From assembly GCA_028868895.1 (NCBI GenBank), contig JAGWTP010000026.1, positions 1 through 40,310 on the forward strand: a stretch of DNA of 40,310 nucleotides. Direction: 5' to 3'. Positions 15,972 to 23,826 of the stretch are shown here, piece after piece. The notes beneath the pieces are model-generated. The model saw nothing but the letters and a program-made list of their open reading frames with translations. It did not search any database and had not been told where the DNA came from. The stretch comes from Burkholderiales bacterium (GTDB lineage: Bacteria; Pseudomonadota; Gammaproteobacteria; Burkholderiales; Burkholderiaceae_C). Position numbers and translations under genes: made by a program. The first letter of the stretch is position 1, and every line of letters starts with the position of its first letter.

Positions 15972-16382
15972 ATGTACCTGTTCGATACCAATGTGTTGAG
16001 CGAGTTGGCGAGGCCGCGAACCAACGTGAACGTGGTTCGCAAGCTGCTGGCCTGCGACCGGGCATTGCGGTTCGCGTCGGAGATGAGCCGCTACGAGCTT
16101 CGCTACGGCGCGGCACTGCGCCCCCACGACACCGTCTTGTGGCCCCACATCGAGCGCGAGATCTTGCCGCGCTTCACTTGGCTGCCACTCGGCGCCGACG
16201 AAAGCGTGCTCACCGCCGATCTTTGCGCGCGGCTGCGAAAGCAAGGCCAAAGCGTGGAATGGGCCGACCTGGCCATCGCGGCGACAGCCCTGGCGAACGA
16301 TCTCGTGGTCGTGACGCGCAATGTGCGCCACTTCGAGCGCGTGCCCGACCTGCAAGTTGAAAACTGGTTCGAGACCGATTGA
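15972..16382 (+). CDS. VapC-like PIN-domain toxin ribonuclease
   Basis: This 136-residue PIN-domain protein opens with MYLFDTNVLSELARP. The acidic metal-binding set is present: Asp5, Glu42 in MSRYELRYG, and Asp99 in VEWADLAIAATAL, followed by the polar TRNVRHF motif. This is the classic VapC layout, an Mg-dependent endoribonuclease that cuts tRNA or rRNA and is held inactive by its VapB partner. Length is normal and all catalytic residues are intact, so the toxin is probably functional. It lies directly after the RHH antitoxin, and its TGA is followed within 2 bases by the ATG of a small unknown ORF. Confidence 0.9.
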   Translation: MYLFDTNVLSELARPRTNVNVVRKLLACDRALRFASEMSRYELRYGAALRPHDTVLWPHIEREILPRFTWLPLGADESVLTADLCARLRKQGQSVEWADLAIAATALANDLVVVTRNVRHFERVPDLQVENWFETD

Positions 16383-16384
16383 CC

Positions 16385-16603
16385 ATGCCGCTCCCCGACG
16401 CCAACCTCGAACTCGCCCACACCGAAACGCGCGCCCTCGTCGCCCGCATCCAGACCGGCAACGCGCTTCCCGAGAGGCACGGCTTCATGCGACCTGAAAA
16501 ACAAGCGCGGTCGAACCGTTGTGCGACGACCGCCACGATGCTCGACATCGTCGGCAACGACAAGATTTCGATCGCACAGATGAACCTGGGCTCATGGCTG
16601 TGA
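16385..16603 (+). CDS. Small unrecognised ORF between the VapC toxin and serB
   Basis: An ATG 2 bases after the vapC stop opens a 72-residue frame (MPLPDANLELAHTETRALVA... ending MNLGSWL). It overlaps the serB start by 10 bases. I see no signal peptide, membrane segment or known motif. The tight spacing suggests translational coupling in the toxin-antitoxin operon, but the composition does not prove it is coding. The alternative is that 16383-16593 is simply the serB leader. Confidence 0.3.
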   Translation: MPLPDANLELAHTETRALVARIQTGNALPERHGFMRPEKQARSNRCATTATMLDIVGNDKISIAQMNLGSWL

Positions 16604-17316
16604 CGGCTCGAGAATTCGCTCCCGGCCTGCTCATTCGCGGCGTGGTGCCGCCACTGCGCCTGGCCGACTTCAAGCTCGTCGCGTTCGACATGGACTCGAC
16701 GCTGATCAACATCGAGTGCGTCGACGAGATCGCCGCCGCGGCCGGCCGCAAGGCCGAGGTGGCGGCCATCACCGAAGCGGCCATGCGGGGCGAGATCAGC
16801 GACTACAAGGAAAGCCTGCGCCGGCGCGTGGCGCTGCTGCGCGGTGTGCCCGAAGCCGCGCTGCACCAGGTCTACGCGCAGCACCTGCAGCTCAACCCGG
16901 GTGTCGAGCGCTTCGTGCAGGCGTGCCAGGGCGCGGGCCTGAAGACGCTGCTCGTCTCGGGCGGGTTCACGTTCTTCAGCGACCGGGTGCGCGCCCGGCT
17001 CGGCCTGGATTTTGCGCGCGCCAACCTGCTCGGCATCGAAGACGGCCGACTCACCGGTGCCCTGGTCGAACGCCCGTGGGGCGACATCGTCGACGGCCTC
17101 GAGAAGCGCCGTGTGCTGCTCGAGGTGTGCGACCTGATGGGCATCGCGGCGCAGCAGGCGATCGCGGTCGGCGACGGCGCCAACGACCTGCCGATGATGG
17201 CCGCCGCCGGCCTGAGCATCGCCTACCACCCCAAGCCCGCGGTCCAGGCGCAGGCGATGGTGTCGATCACGCAGGGCGGCATGGACCGCGCGCTGGCGCT
17301 GTTCGACGTGGTCTGA
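16594..17316 (+). CDS. serB: Phosphoserine phosphatase
   Basis: This 240-residue HAD-superfamily phosphatase catalyses the last step of serine synthesis. Motif I is AFDMDSTLINIECVDEIA (nucleophile Asp32 and Asp34). Motif II is LLVSGGFTFFSDRV. Motif IV is AVGDGANDLPMMAAAGLSIAYHPKP. The cap contains EITEAAMRGEISDYKESLRRRVALL-like helices typical of SerB. It lacks the N-terminal ACT-like extension of enterobacterial SerB, as is common for short SerB proteins of betaproteobacteria. I start it at 16594 (MAVTAREFAPG) because similarity begins there; the frame stays open to 16519. The ribosome site is weak. Its stop is 7 bases from the convergent aldolase-like gene. Confidence 0.93.
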   Translation: MAVTAREFAPGLLIRGVVPPLRLADFKLVAFDMDSTLINIECVDEIAAAAGRKAEVAAITEAAMRGEISDYKESLRRRVALLRGVPEAALHQVYAQHLQLNPGVERFVQACQGAGLKTLLVSGGFTFFSDRVRARLGLDFARANLLGIEDGRLTGALVERPWGDIVDGLEKRRVLLEVCDLMGIAAQQAIAVGDGANDLPMMAAAGLSIAYHPKPAVQAQAMVSITQGGMDRALALFDVV

Positions 17317-17323
17317 ACCGCCC

Positions 17324-17824
17324 TCAGGCGGGTGGCCTGGGCATCACCACGATGCCGTCTTCATCGGCCACCAGCCACTCGCCCGGCGACACCCGCACGC
17401 CGCGGATGTGCAGCGACACATCGCGCTGGCCGGCGTTGCGGCGCTCGGTGGGCATCGGCATCAGTGCCAGCGCGCGGATGCCGATGTCGCACTGCGCCAG
17501 CTCGGTGCTGTCGCGCACGCAGCCGTCGATCACCACGCCGGCCCAGCCGTTGCGCGCGGCCGCGGCGGCGATGTTGCCGCCGACCAGTGCGCGGCGCAAC
17601 GAAGCGCCGCCATCGACCACCAGCACCCGGTCGAGGCCCGGCTCGTCGAGCGCGGACTTGACGAACGAGTTGTCCTCGAAGCACTTGACCGTGCTCACCA
17701 CGCCAGCGAATCGCAGGCGCTTGCCGTAGTCGCGAAAGATCGGCGGCAGCACGCGAAAGCTGCCGTCGCTGTCGGCCTTGTGCGGGTCGCACAGGTCGCC
17801 GGTGGGGAGGTTCTGTGGGGTCAT
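17324..17824 (-). CDS. RraA-like / 4-hydroxy-4-methyl-2-oxoglutarate (HMG/CHA) aldolase-like protein
   Basis: This 166-residue protein has the RraA fold signature: PTGDLCD at the N-terminus, then FAGVVSTVKCFEDNSFVK, RVLVVDGGASLRRALVGGNIAAAA, GWAGVVIDGCVRDSTEL and GEWLVADEDGIVV. The family splits into RNase E inhibitors and class II pyruvate aldolases. Here the GCVRDS segment keeps the Arg-Asp pair needed for metal-dependent aldolase chemistry, which E. coli RraA lacks (GAVRQ). It could therefore cleave 4-hydroxy-4-methyl-2-oxoglutarate to two pyruvates. The ATG at 17824 has AAAGAGG 7 bases upstream. It is the last gene of a minus-strand cassette after a ThDP enzyme (28-base gap) and an MFS transporter. 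An RraA regulatory role remains possible. Confidence 0.85.
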   Translation of the reverse strand: MTPQNLPTGDLCDPHKADSDGSFRVLPPIFRDYGKRLRFAGVVSTVKCFEDNSFVKSALDEPGLDRVLVVDGGASLRRALVGGNIAAAAARNGWAGVVIDGCVRDSTELAQCDIGIRALALMPMPTERRNAGQRDVSLHIRGVRVSPGEWLVADEDGIVVMPRPPA

Positions 17825-17852
17825 GCGGTGGCCTCTTTCGGGATCGCCGTTG

Positions 17853-19586
17853 TCAGGTCGCGCGGCGCAGGCGGTCACGCGCGACGCGGCGGATCGCGGT
17901 CAGCGTGGCGCGCGAGGTGCTCACGTCGGCGTCGAGCTTCAGGTGGATCAGCGTCGGCCGCTTCGACACGAGTGCCGCAGCGAATGCCGGCTCGAACTGC
18001 GCGGTGGCATCGACCACGCTCGCGCCCCAGCCGTAGGCGCGCGCGAGCGCGGCGAAGTCGGGGTTGTACAGGTCGCTGCCGCTGACGCGCCCGGGGTACT
18101 CGCGCTCCTGGTGCATGCGGATCGTGCCGTAGGTGCCGTTGTCGACCACGATCACGATGAGCGCGCCGGCCGCGGTGCCGGCGCCGCAGCCGGTGGCGGT
18201 GGCGAGTTCCTGCCCGGTCATCAGGAAGTCGCCGTCGCCGGCGATGTTGATCACGGTGCGCTCGGGATACAGCAGCGACGCCGCCACCGCGGCCGGCACG
18301 CCGTAGCCCATCGCGCCGGAGGTCGGTGCCAGTTGCGTGCGGCCGGCGTGCTGCAGGCCGGGATAGCGGTAGTAGCGGTGCAGCCAGCCGCTGAAGTTGC
18401 CGGCGCCGTTGGTGAGCACGCTGTCGGCCGGCGCCAGGCGCTGGATCGCCTTCACGACCTCGGCCATGTCGAGCGGCTCGACCGGCGCTGCTTCGGCGTT
18501 GGCCAGATAGTCGGCATGCGCCTGCGCGGTCCAGGCGCTCCACGCCAACTCGGGCGGTGGCGCGAGCGTTTCGAGCGCCTTGGCGGCACAGGCCATGGCG
18601 GCCTGCAGCATCAGGTCGGCCGCATAGACGCGGCCGAGTTCTTCGGCCCCGGCGTGGATGTGCACCAGCTTTTGCGCCGGGCGCGGCGCGCGCAGCAGCG
18701 TGTAGCCGCCGGTGGTCATTTCGCCCAGGCGCGCACCGACTGCGATCACCAGGTCGGCAGCCTCGATGCGCTGCGCCAGCTTCGGGTTGATGCCGATGCC
18801 GACGTCGCCGGCGTAGTGGGGGTGGCGGTTGTCGAACAGGTCCTGAAAGCGGAAGGCGCAACCCACCGGCAGCCGCCAGGCTTCGGCGAAGCGCTGCATC
18901 GCCGCGCAGGCGCTCACGTCCCAGCCGCTGCCGCCGACGATCACGAACGGCCGCTGCGCCGCCAGCAACATGGTGCGCAATTCGCGCAGCGCGCCGGGCG
19001 CGGGCCAGGCCAGCGCCGGCTCGACGCGTGGCAGCACCGGCGCGTCGGTGGCGGCACCGAGCATGTCTTCGGGCAGCACCAGCACGACCGGCCCGGGCCG
19101 GCCCTGCAGCGCGGTGTGGAACGCGCGTGCCACGTACTCGGGCAGGCGCGCCGGATCGTGCACCTCGCCGACCCACTTGGCAAAGCCGAGCGTGCCGGGG
19201 CCGAACACCTGCCGGTAGTCCAATTCCTGGAACGCCTCGCGGTCGCGCTGGTCGCTCGCCACCTGTCCGATCAACAGCACCATCGGCGTGCTGTCCTGGA
19301 ACGCGGTGTGCAGCCCGATGCCGGCGTTGGTGGCGCCGGGCCCGCGGGTCACGAAGCACACGCCGGGGCGACCACTCAACTTGCCCTGCGCCTCGGCCAT
19401 GAACGCGGCGCCGCCCTCTTGCCGGCAGGCGACGAAGCGAATCCGGTCGCGGTGCTCGTGAAAGCCGTCGAGCGCCGCAAGGTAGCTTTCGCCGGGCACG
19501 CCGAACACGGTCGTGACGCCCTGCGCGATCAGCGCTTCGACGAGCAGGTGGCCGGCGAGGCGCGAGGCCGTAGGAACAGTGGTCAT
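17853..19586 (-). CDS. Thiamine-diphosphate-dependent enzyme of the acetolactate synthase / 2-oxoacid decarboxylase family
   Basis: This 577-residue enzyme has the three-domain ThDP layout. The N-terminal Pyr domain has VFGVPGESYLAALDG, the catalytic Glu57 in CRQEGGAAFMAEAQGKL, and TRGPGATNAGIGLHTA. The central domain starts near 190. The C-terminal PP domain has the ThDP/Mg motif AGDGDFLMTGQELATA about residue 446 and ending in VDNGTYGTIRMHQ. Known relatives decarboxylate pyruvate or other 2-oxoacids; the substrate here is not decidable, and no separate regulatory subunit (IlvN/IlvH) gene is adjacent, which argues against anabolic acetolactate synthase. The start at 19586 (MTTVPTAS) is chosen by similarity, and no Shine-Dalgarno is seen. 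Neighbours are an MFS transporter upstream and an RraA/HMG-aldolase-like gene downstream. Confidence 0.88.
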   Translation of the reverse strand: MTTVPTASRLAGHLLVEALIAQGVTTVFGVPGESYLAALDGFHEHRDRIRFVACRQEGGAAFMAEAQGKLSGRPGVCFVTRGPGATNAGIGLHTAFQDSTPMVLLIGQVASDQRDREAFQELDYRQVFGPGTLGFAKWVGEVHDPARLPEYVARAFHTALQGRPGPVVLVLPEDMLGAATDAPVLPRVEPALAWPAPGALRELRTMLLAAQRPFVIVGGSGWDVSACAAMQRFAEAWRLPVGCAFRFQDLFDNRHPHYAGDVGIGINPKLAQRIEAADLVIAVGARLGEMTTGGYTLLRAPRPAQKLVHIHAGAEELGRVYAADLMLQAAMACAAKALETLAPPPELAWSAWTAQAHADYLANAEAAPVEPLDMAEVVKAIQRLAPADSVLTNGAGNFSGWLHRYYRYPGLQHAGRTQLAPTSGAMGYGVPAAVAASLLYPERTVINIAGDGDFLMTGQELATATGCGAGTAAGALIVIVVDNGTYGTIRMHQEREYPGRVSGSDLYNPDFAALARAYGWGASVVDATAQFEPAFAAALVSKRPTLIHLKLDADVSTSRATLTAIRRVARDRLRRAT

Positions 19587-19647
19587 GGGCGGCAGGCGGT
19601 TGCGGCAAGAGCCCGTGAGACCGGGCGCTGCAGGGTTGGGGGAGCGG

Positions 19648-20889
19648 TCACGCGGGCGCCGTCGACAGGCGCGTGCGCCGCACCTTGCGCACGTTGAAGG
19701 CATTGACGATCAGCACCGCCTGCACGAGCGCAATGCCCAGCCACACCTGCGCCGGGCGGTTCTGGTCCAACAGCGTGCCGAACAGCAGCGGCGCGACTGC
19801 CTGGCCGATGTCCAGGCCCGAGTAGACGACGCCGTAGACGCGGCCGGTGGCGTTCGGAGGCGCGGCGCGCTTGACGATCAGGTCGCGCGAGGGCCCGGCG
19901 ATGCCGGCGCCGAAGCCCATCACGCCGAACAGCACCGGCACCGCCATCGGCGCGATGTTCGCGAACCCGATCGTCAGCGCCACGGTCGCAGCCACGCCGA
20001 AGCCGATGCCGATGATGCGTTCGCAGCGCGCCGGGTCGGTCGCCAGAAAGCCGCCGACCAGCATGCCGCCGGCGCTGCACACCATGTAGACCGTCAGGCA
20101 GATCGCCGCCAGGCTCACCGGCACGTTGTGGAGCTGGCGTGCCGCCTCGGGTGCGAAGGCCTGCACGCCGCTGAGCGACATCGCGTAGAGAAAGAAGAAG
20201 CCGAAACACATCCAGACCGCCGGGATCTTCAGGAAGTCGAGCGCGTGTTCGTCGGGGGTTGCCGTGACACCACCGTGCAGTAGCCCGGTGGGTGCCGCCT
20301 CCACGTCGAGTTGGTCGCGGTTCAACCACAGCAGCGCCAGCACCGCGAACACCAGCGCCGCGGCACCCATCAGCGCCACACGCCAGCCGAAGGCGATGGC
20401 GAGCGGTACCAGCATGGCCGGCGCCAGGGCCCAGCCCAGGCTGCCGGTGATGCCGTGCACGCTGAACGCGTGGCCCAGGCGGGCCGGCTGCACCTTGCGG
20501 TTCAGCAGCGTGTAGTCGACCGGGTGGAACACGCCGTTGCCGGCACCGGCCACGATCGAGAACCCTGCCAGCGTCCAGTAGGATTGGCTCGTCGCGAACC
20601 CGAACGCCGCCGAGCCCAGCAACGCCAGGCCGGCGAACAGCACCGGCCGCGGCCCGAGGCGATCGACGACGAAGCCCGATGCGGCTTGCACGACGCACGA
20701 CACGACGAAGAAGATCGACATCAGCAGGCCCAGTTCGGCGTAGCTGGCATGGAAAGCCTCTTTCAGCCACGGGAACAGCGGCGCGAGCAACAACTGGCTG
20801 AAGTGGCTGGTCAGGTGGGCGACGCCGACCAGTCCGATCAACTGGGCATCGAGGCGGGCCGGGCGGGCGGGTACGGGGAGGGTCGACAT
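19648..20889 (-). CDS. Major facilitator superfamily transporter
   Basis: This 413-residue integral membrane protein has about 12 hydrophobic segments. The loop 2-3 motif appears as GFVVDRLGPRPVLF. GNGVFHPVDYTLLNRKV and GHAFSVHGITGSLGWALAP in the first half resemble the Fsr (fosmidomycin-resistance) branch of the superfamily. The second half contains GFGAGIAGPSRDLIVKRAAP, a repeat of the motif. It is the first gene of the cassette with the ThDP enzyme (61-base gap) and the aldolase-like gene, so it more likely imports or exports the substrate of those enzymes than an antibiotic. The ATG at 20889 is preferred; an in-frame GTG at 20928 is possible. Confidence 0.87.
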   Translation of the reverse strand: MSTLPVPARPARLDAQLIGLVGVAHLTSHFSQLLLAPLFPWLKEAFHASYAELGLLMSIFFVVSCVVQAASGFVVDRLGPRPVLFAGLALLGSAAFGFATSQSYWTLAGFSIVAGAGNGVFHPVDYTLLNRKVQPARLGHAFSVHGITGSLGWALAPAMLVPLAIAFGWRVALMGAAALVFAVLALLWLNRDQLDVEAAPTGLLHGGVTATPDEHALDFLKIPAVWMCFGFFFLYAMSLSGVQAFAPEAARQLHNVPVSLAAICLTVYMVCSAGGMLVGGFLATDPARCERIIGIGFGVAATVALTIGFANIAPMAVPVLFGVMGFGAGIAGPSRDLIVKRAAPPNATGRVYGVVYSGLDIGQAVAPLLFGTLLDQNRPAQVWLGIALVQAVLIVNAFNVRKVRRTRLSTAPA

Positions 20890-20987
20890 CGGCGGTGCAG
20901 CGGGATCCTGGTGCCGAATCTTACGCACCGGACGGCGTGTACGGCGGTCCGCAGTTGCGTCGGCAGGGCGCCGTTGCGCTGACGCCT

Positions 20988-21003
20988 TGCAACATTCGTT
21001 GCA
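20988..21003. promoter_or_regulatory. Inverted repeat TGCAAC-ATTC-GTTGCA, candidate operator
   Basis: A perfect 6-base inverted repeat with a 4-base spacer lies in the 234-base region between the divergent MFS gene and the Roadblock-like gene. Two more GTTGC cores lie just upstream (near 20954 and 20973). Confidence 0.4.
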
Positions 21004-21034
21004 CCTTTGTCCTTGCTTTAGGGATGCGCGGGGA

Positions 21035-21063
21035 TTGGCACCCGGCGGCCGCCTGACTAGACT
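21035..21063 (+). promoter_or_regulatory. Promoter of the Roadblock-like gene
   Basis: TTGGCA (21035-21040), an exact 17-base spacer and TAGACT (21058-21063) form a good sigma-70 promoter. The leader would be about 54 bases and ends in AGGGAGA followed by the GTG start. Confidence 0.6.
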
Positions 21064-21123
21064 GACCTTACGCGGTCGCCCGTTCGTCGACTCGCACCAC
21101 CGCCTTCATGGCAGGGAGACTCC

Positions 21124-22455
21124 GTGCTCACATCGCTGTTCGGTGACCTCGGGGCTGCCAGGGACCCCGACAAGAAAAGGCGCGGCGCCGGCGAGGAACC
21201 CGACGGCGGATTCGCCGCCACCGCGATCATGGAAAGCGTCGCCACCGAGGTCAACGCCCGCGGGCAGATGGTGGACCGGCACTCGCAAGACCTCGTCGTT
21301 ACCGGATCGCCCGCGCAGGCCATCCGCGAACATTTCGCCGACACCCGCGCCGACCTCGAAACCGCGGCCTCGCTTATCACCTTGCTCGACCCTGCCGGGG
21401 TGTGGGCTTCTGCGGTGATCAAGGCATTGTCGGATGCCGGCGGTCGCCCGATCGAGCGGCTGCACCTGCGCGAGCACACCACGCTGCGCACGCTCGCGAC
21501 GATCGAGCGCACCACGCTCGTGCGGCGCCACGAAGACACGCTGCGCATCTACCACGCCGACGTGCGCGCACCGGGGCGCGACAACGCCGAGATTCCAGTC
21601 GCGTTGATGGAGCGCAGCCAACTCACCACGGTGATCATCGGCCCGATGCAGCCGCACGCGATCGATGCGCTGCTCGACACCCTGCATGTTGCCTCGCTGC
21701 TGCCAACCTGGCGCTGCCCGAACCTGCTGTTCATGTTGCCGCCGAATGCGGTCTGGATCGCCAACAAGGTCGGCGCCGTGGTGTGGCCGGCGCGTCTGCA
21801 TGTGCACGTGCTGAGCGAATCGATGAGCGGCGCGTCGTCGGTCTGGAACGCGATGCTCGGCATGTGGAACCTCTTCAAGACGAAACCGGGTTGGGAACCC
21901 GACGCCAACCCGGCGCTGATGGGCATGGGCGAGTTTCCGATCAAGGTCAGTGAACTCTTCGAGCCGGCCCGGCGCAGCGGTTCATCGAGTGCCACCACCG
22001 GGTCTGGCGCGCTTTACGCCGCCAATGCTCAGCCGACCCAAGTCGGCTCGACGCCGCCCTTGATGCGCATCAGCCGCAACCTGCTCGACCCGGCCCAGGC
22101 GCAGGTGGCGTTGGCCGGCATGTTGGCACTCGAGGGCCTGCTCGGCTGCGCCGTGGTCGATGCCACCACCGGGCTGGTGCTGGCCCGCCAGTCACTGGAC
22201 GAACCACCGCTCGACATGGAGTTGGTCGCCGCGGCCAGTGCCCAGGTGATGCGTGCGCAGCGCCACGCCGCGCGCAGCATGGGGCTGGCAGAGCCGATCG
22301 ACGAGATCATGACCAGCGCCGGGCAGCGCCAGCACGTCATGCGCACGGTGTCACGTCACCCCGATCTGTTCTTGCTCGTGCTGCTCGACCGGCACCGCAC
22401 CAACCTGGCCCTGGCACGCTTCCAATTGATGGAAGTCGAGCGGCGGCTGGCCTGA
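21124..22455 (+). CDS. Uncharacterised protein with a Roadblock/LC7-like C-terminal domain
   Basis: This 443-residue soluble protein starts at a GTG with AGGGAGA 5-6 bases upstream. Residues 1-45 are charged and probably disordered. Residues about 45-260 form an alpha/beta region that I do not recognise (SLITLLDPAGVWASAVIKAL, LREHTTLRTLATIERTTLVR, LPTWRCPNLLFMLPPNAVWIA). A low-complexity linker follows (about 285-315, Ser/Thr/Gly-rich). The C-terminal 120 residues have the pattern of Roadblock/LC7 (MglB-like) domains: ALAGMLALEGLLGCAVVDATTGLVLARQ, then a helix, and MRTVSRHPDLFLLVLLDRHRTNLALARFQL. Such domains regulate small GTPases or form scaffolds, but no GTPase gene is adjacent. It is a single gene with its own promoter. 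The Roadblock call is moderate; the N-terminal part has no assignment. Confidence 0.7.
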   Translation: MLTSLFGDLGAARDPDKKRRGAGEEPDGGFAATAIMESVATEVNARGQMVDRHSQDLVVTGSPAQAIREHFADTRADLETAASLITLLDPAGVWASAVIKALSDAGGRPIERLHLREHTTLRTLATIERTTLVRRHEDTLRIYHADVRAPGRDNAEIPVALMERSQLTTVIIGPMQPHAIDALLDTLHVASLLPTWRCPNLLFMLPPNAVWIANKVGAVVWPARLHVHVLSESMSGASSVWNAMLGMWNLFKTKPGWEPDANPALMGMGEFPIKVSELFEPARRSGSSSATTGSGALYAANAQPTQVGSTPPLMRISRNLLDPAQAQVALAGMLALEGLLGCAVVDATTGLVLARQSLDEPPLDMELVAAASAQVMRAQRHAARSMGLAEPIDEIMTSAGQRQHVMRTVSRHPDLFLLVLLDRHRTNLALARFQLMEVERRLA

Positions 22456-22479
22456 CGGGTCGGGCGGCGGCCGGCTCGC

Positions 22480-22965
22480 TCAGCGCGCCTGCTCGGCACC
22501 GCGGTTGGCCAGCGCATCGGCGCGCTCGTTGCCGGGGTCGCCGGAGTGGCCCTTGACCCAGCGCCACTCCACGTGATGCAGGTTGCGCAGCGCGTCGAGC
22601 CGCTGCCAGAGTTCGGCGTTCTTCACCGGCTTCTTGTCCGCGGTCTTCCAGCCGCGCAGTTTCCAGCCGTGAATCCATTCGGTGATGCCCTTGCGCACGT
22701 ACTCGCTGTCGGTGTGCACGGTCACGTCGCAGGTGCGCTTGAGGGAGTTCAGCGCCTCGATCACGGCGGTGAGTTCCATCCGGTTGTTGGTGGTCAGCGC
22801 TTCGCCGCCGAACAGTTCCTTCTGGTGTTCGCCGGTCTTCAACCAGGCACCCCAGCCGCCGCGGCCCGGATTGCCCTTGCAGGCCCCGTCGGTGTAGACA
22901 ACGACATGAGGTCGCCGGATAGCGGCCGAGTCAGGGTTCGTGTCGGCAGTGGGTGAAACGTTCAT
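22480..22965 (-). CDS. rnhA: Ribonuclease HI
   Basis: This 161-residue enzyme degrades RNA in RNA-DNA hybrids. The four catalytic acids are in place: Asp26 in [14 protein letters not shown], Glu64 in [13 protein letters not shown], Asp86 in VHTDSEYV, and Asp150 in [10 protein letters not shown]. His140 in VKGHSGDPG is the catalytic loop histidine. The basic handle region [17 protein letters not shown] is present as in E. coli RNase HI. I start it at 22965, where the ATG shares one base with the stop of the upstream methyltransferase (TGATG), so the two genes are coupled. About 16 residues precede the usual start. Confidence 0.96.
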   Translation of the reverse strand: MNVSPTADTNPDSAAIRRPHVVVYTDGACKGNPGRGGWGAWLKTGEHQKELFGGEALTTNNRMELTAVIEALNSLKRTCDVTVHTDSEYVRKGITEWIHGWKLRGWKTADKKPVKNAELWQRLDALRNLHHVEWRWVKGHSGDPGNERADALANRGAEQAR

Positions 22966-23765
22966 CAGCGGTCCCGGTCGAGGCTGTGGTGGTTGGCGAC
23001 CACCGGCGCTGGCGCCGCGTGCGGCACCGTTCGTTGTTCGCGCACCAGCCCGACCAGTCGCATGCCGCGCACCCGCTTGACCGCAACGACGAAGTAGACC
23101 GCACCGAACACCGGCCACCAGCGGTCGCCGACGCGCTCGATCCAGCCGAAGCGCGACAGCCATTTCGCGGACGCCACCGGCGGCCGGTAGCAGCCGAAAC
23201 GCCCGGCCTCGACCTCGAAGCTCAGCAGACGCAGCCAGTCTCGCAGGCGCCGAAAGCCGATCAGTTCGCCGGCATCGGGCAGGAACAGTTCGCGCTGCGC
23301 GTCGGCCTTCAGCCGGCGTTGCCAGCGCCCCAGCCGCTGGCGCAGGCCCCACGGGCTCGCCGGATTGAAGCCGACGATCACGACGCGCCCCTCGGGCACC
23401 AGCACACGTTCGACCTCGCGCAACGCGAGGTGCGGGTCGCGCGCCAACTCCAGCGCGTGCGGCAGCACCACCAGATCGAGGCTGTTGCCGTCGAACGGCA
23501 ACGCGTCGAAGTCGCAGTGCAGCGCGATCGCGGTGCGCGGTGGGGCAGAGATGTCAGGTGAAAGTGTGTCAAGCGGTACGGCGTCGGTCGCGGTCGCGAG
23601 CTCGATGCCGCCGGTCGCAGCGGGCGGTACGGTCTCGGTGGCAAGCCATCGGTGCGGCATGCGGTTCGCGCGCAGTGCGTCGATTTCAGGCAGGCCGAGT
23701 TGCAGCGCATGAAAGCCGAACAGGTCGGCCACCGCAGTGTCCAGGTGCGCCTGTTCCCATTGCAT
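22965..23765 (-). CDS. Class I SAM-dependent methyltransferase-like protein
   Basis: This 266-residue protein has the post-I motifs of class I methyltransferases: [54 protein letters not shown]. The usual glycine-rich motif I (E/DxGxGxG) is not obvious; the corresponding segment is [20 protein letters not shown]. The C-terminal part has an aromatic-rich [19 protein letters not shown] segment. Homologues in this genomic position, between gloB and rnhA, are common in betaproteobacteria, but the substrate is unknown. The ATG at 23765 (MQWEQAHLD) is preferred; the longer frame to 23861 would run through the gloB promoter. It overlaps rnhA by one base. Confidence 0.8.
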   Translation of the reverse strand: MQWEQAHLDTAVADLFGFHALQLGLPEIDALRANRMPHRWLATETVPPAATGGIELATATDAVPLDTLSPDISAPPRTAIALHCDFDALPFDGNSLDLVVLPHALELARDPHLALREVERVLVPEGRVVIVGFNPASPWGLRQRLGRWQRRLKADAQRELFLPDAGELIGFRRLRDWLRLLSFEVEAGRFGCYRPPVASAKWLSRFGWIERVGDRWWPVFGAVYFVVAVKRVRGMRLVGLVREQRTVPHAAPAPVVANHHSLDRDR

Positions 23766-23807
23766 CACGTAACCACCGGCGGCAGTCTTCGGCCAAGCAG
23801 CCAAACC

Positions 23808-23813
23808 TATAAT
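23808..23813 (+). promoter_or_regulatory. -10 element of gloB (TATAAT)
   Basis: A perfect TATAAT lies 13 bases before the gloB ATG. A start about 7 bases below it would leave a leader of only about 7 bases and no room for a Shine-Dalgarno. The CCTATAATCG context resembles the CTATAATCG of the mfd promoter. Confidence 0.6.
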
Positions 23814-23826
23814 CGCGCGTTCCGCC

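Noticed and set aside
17319-17334. CCGCC-CTCA-GGCGG hairpin between serB and the aldolase-like gene as a terminator
   Set aside because: The stem has five pairs and there is no T tract on either strand. It may be a weak convergent hairpin but cannot be supported as a terminator.
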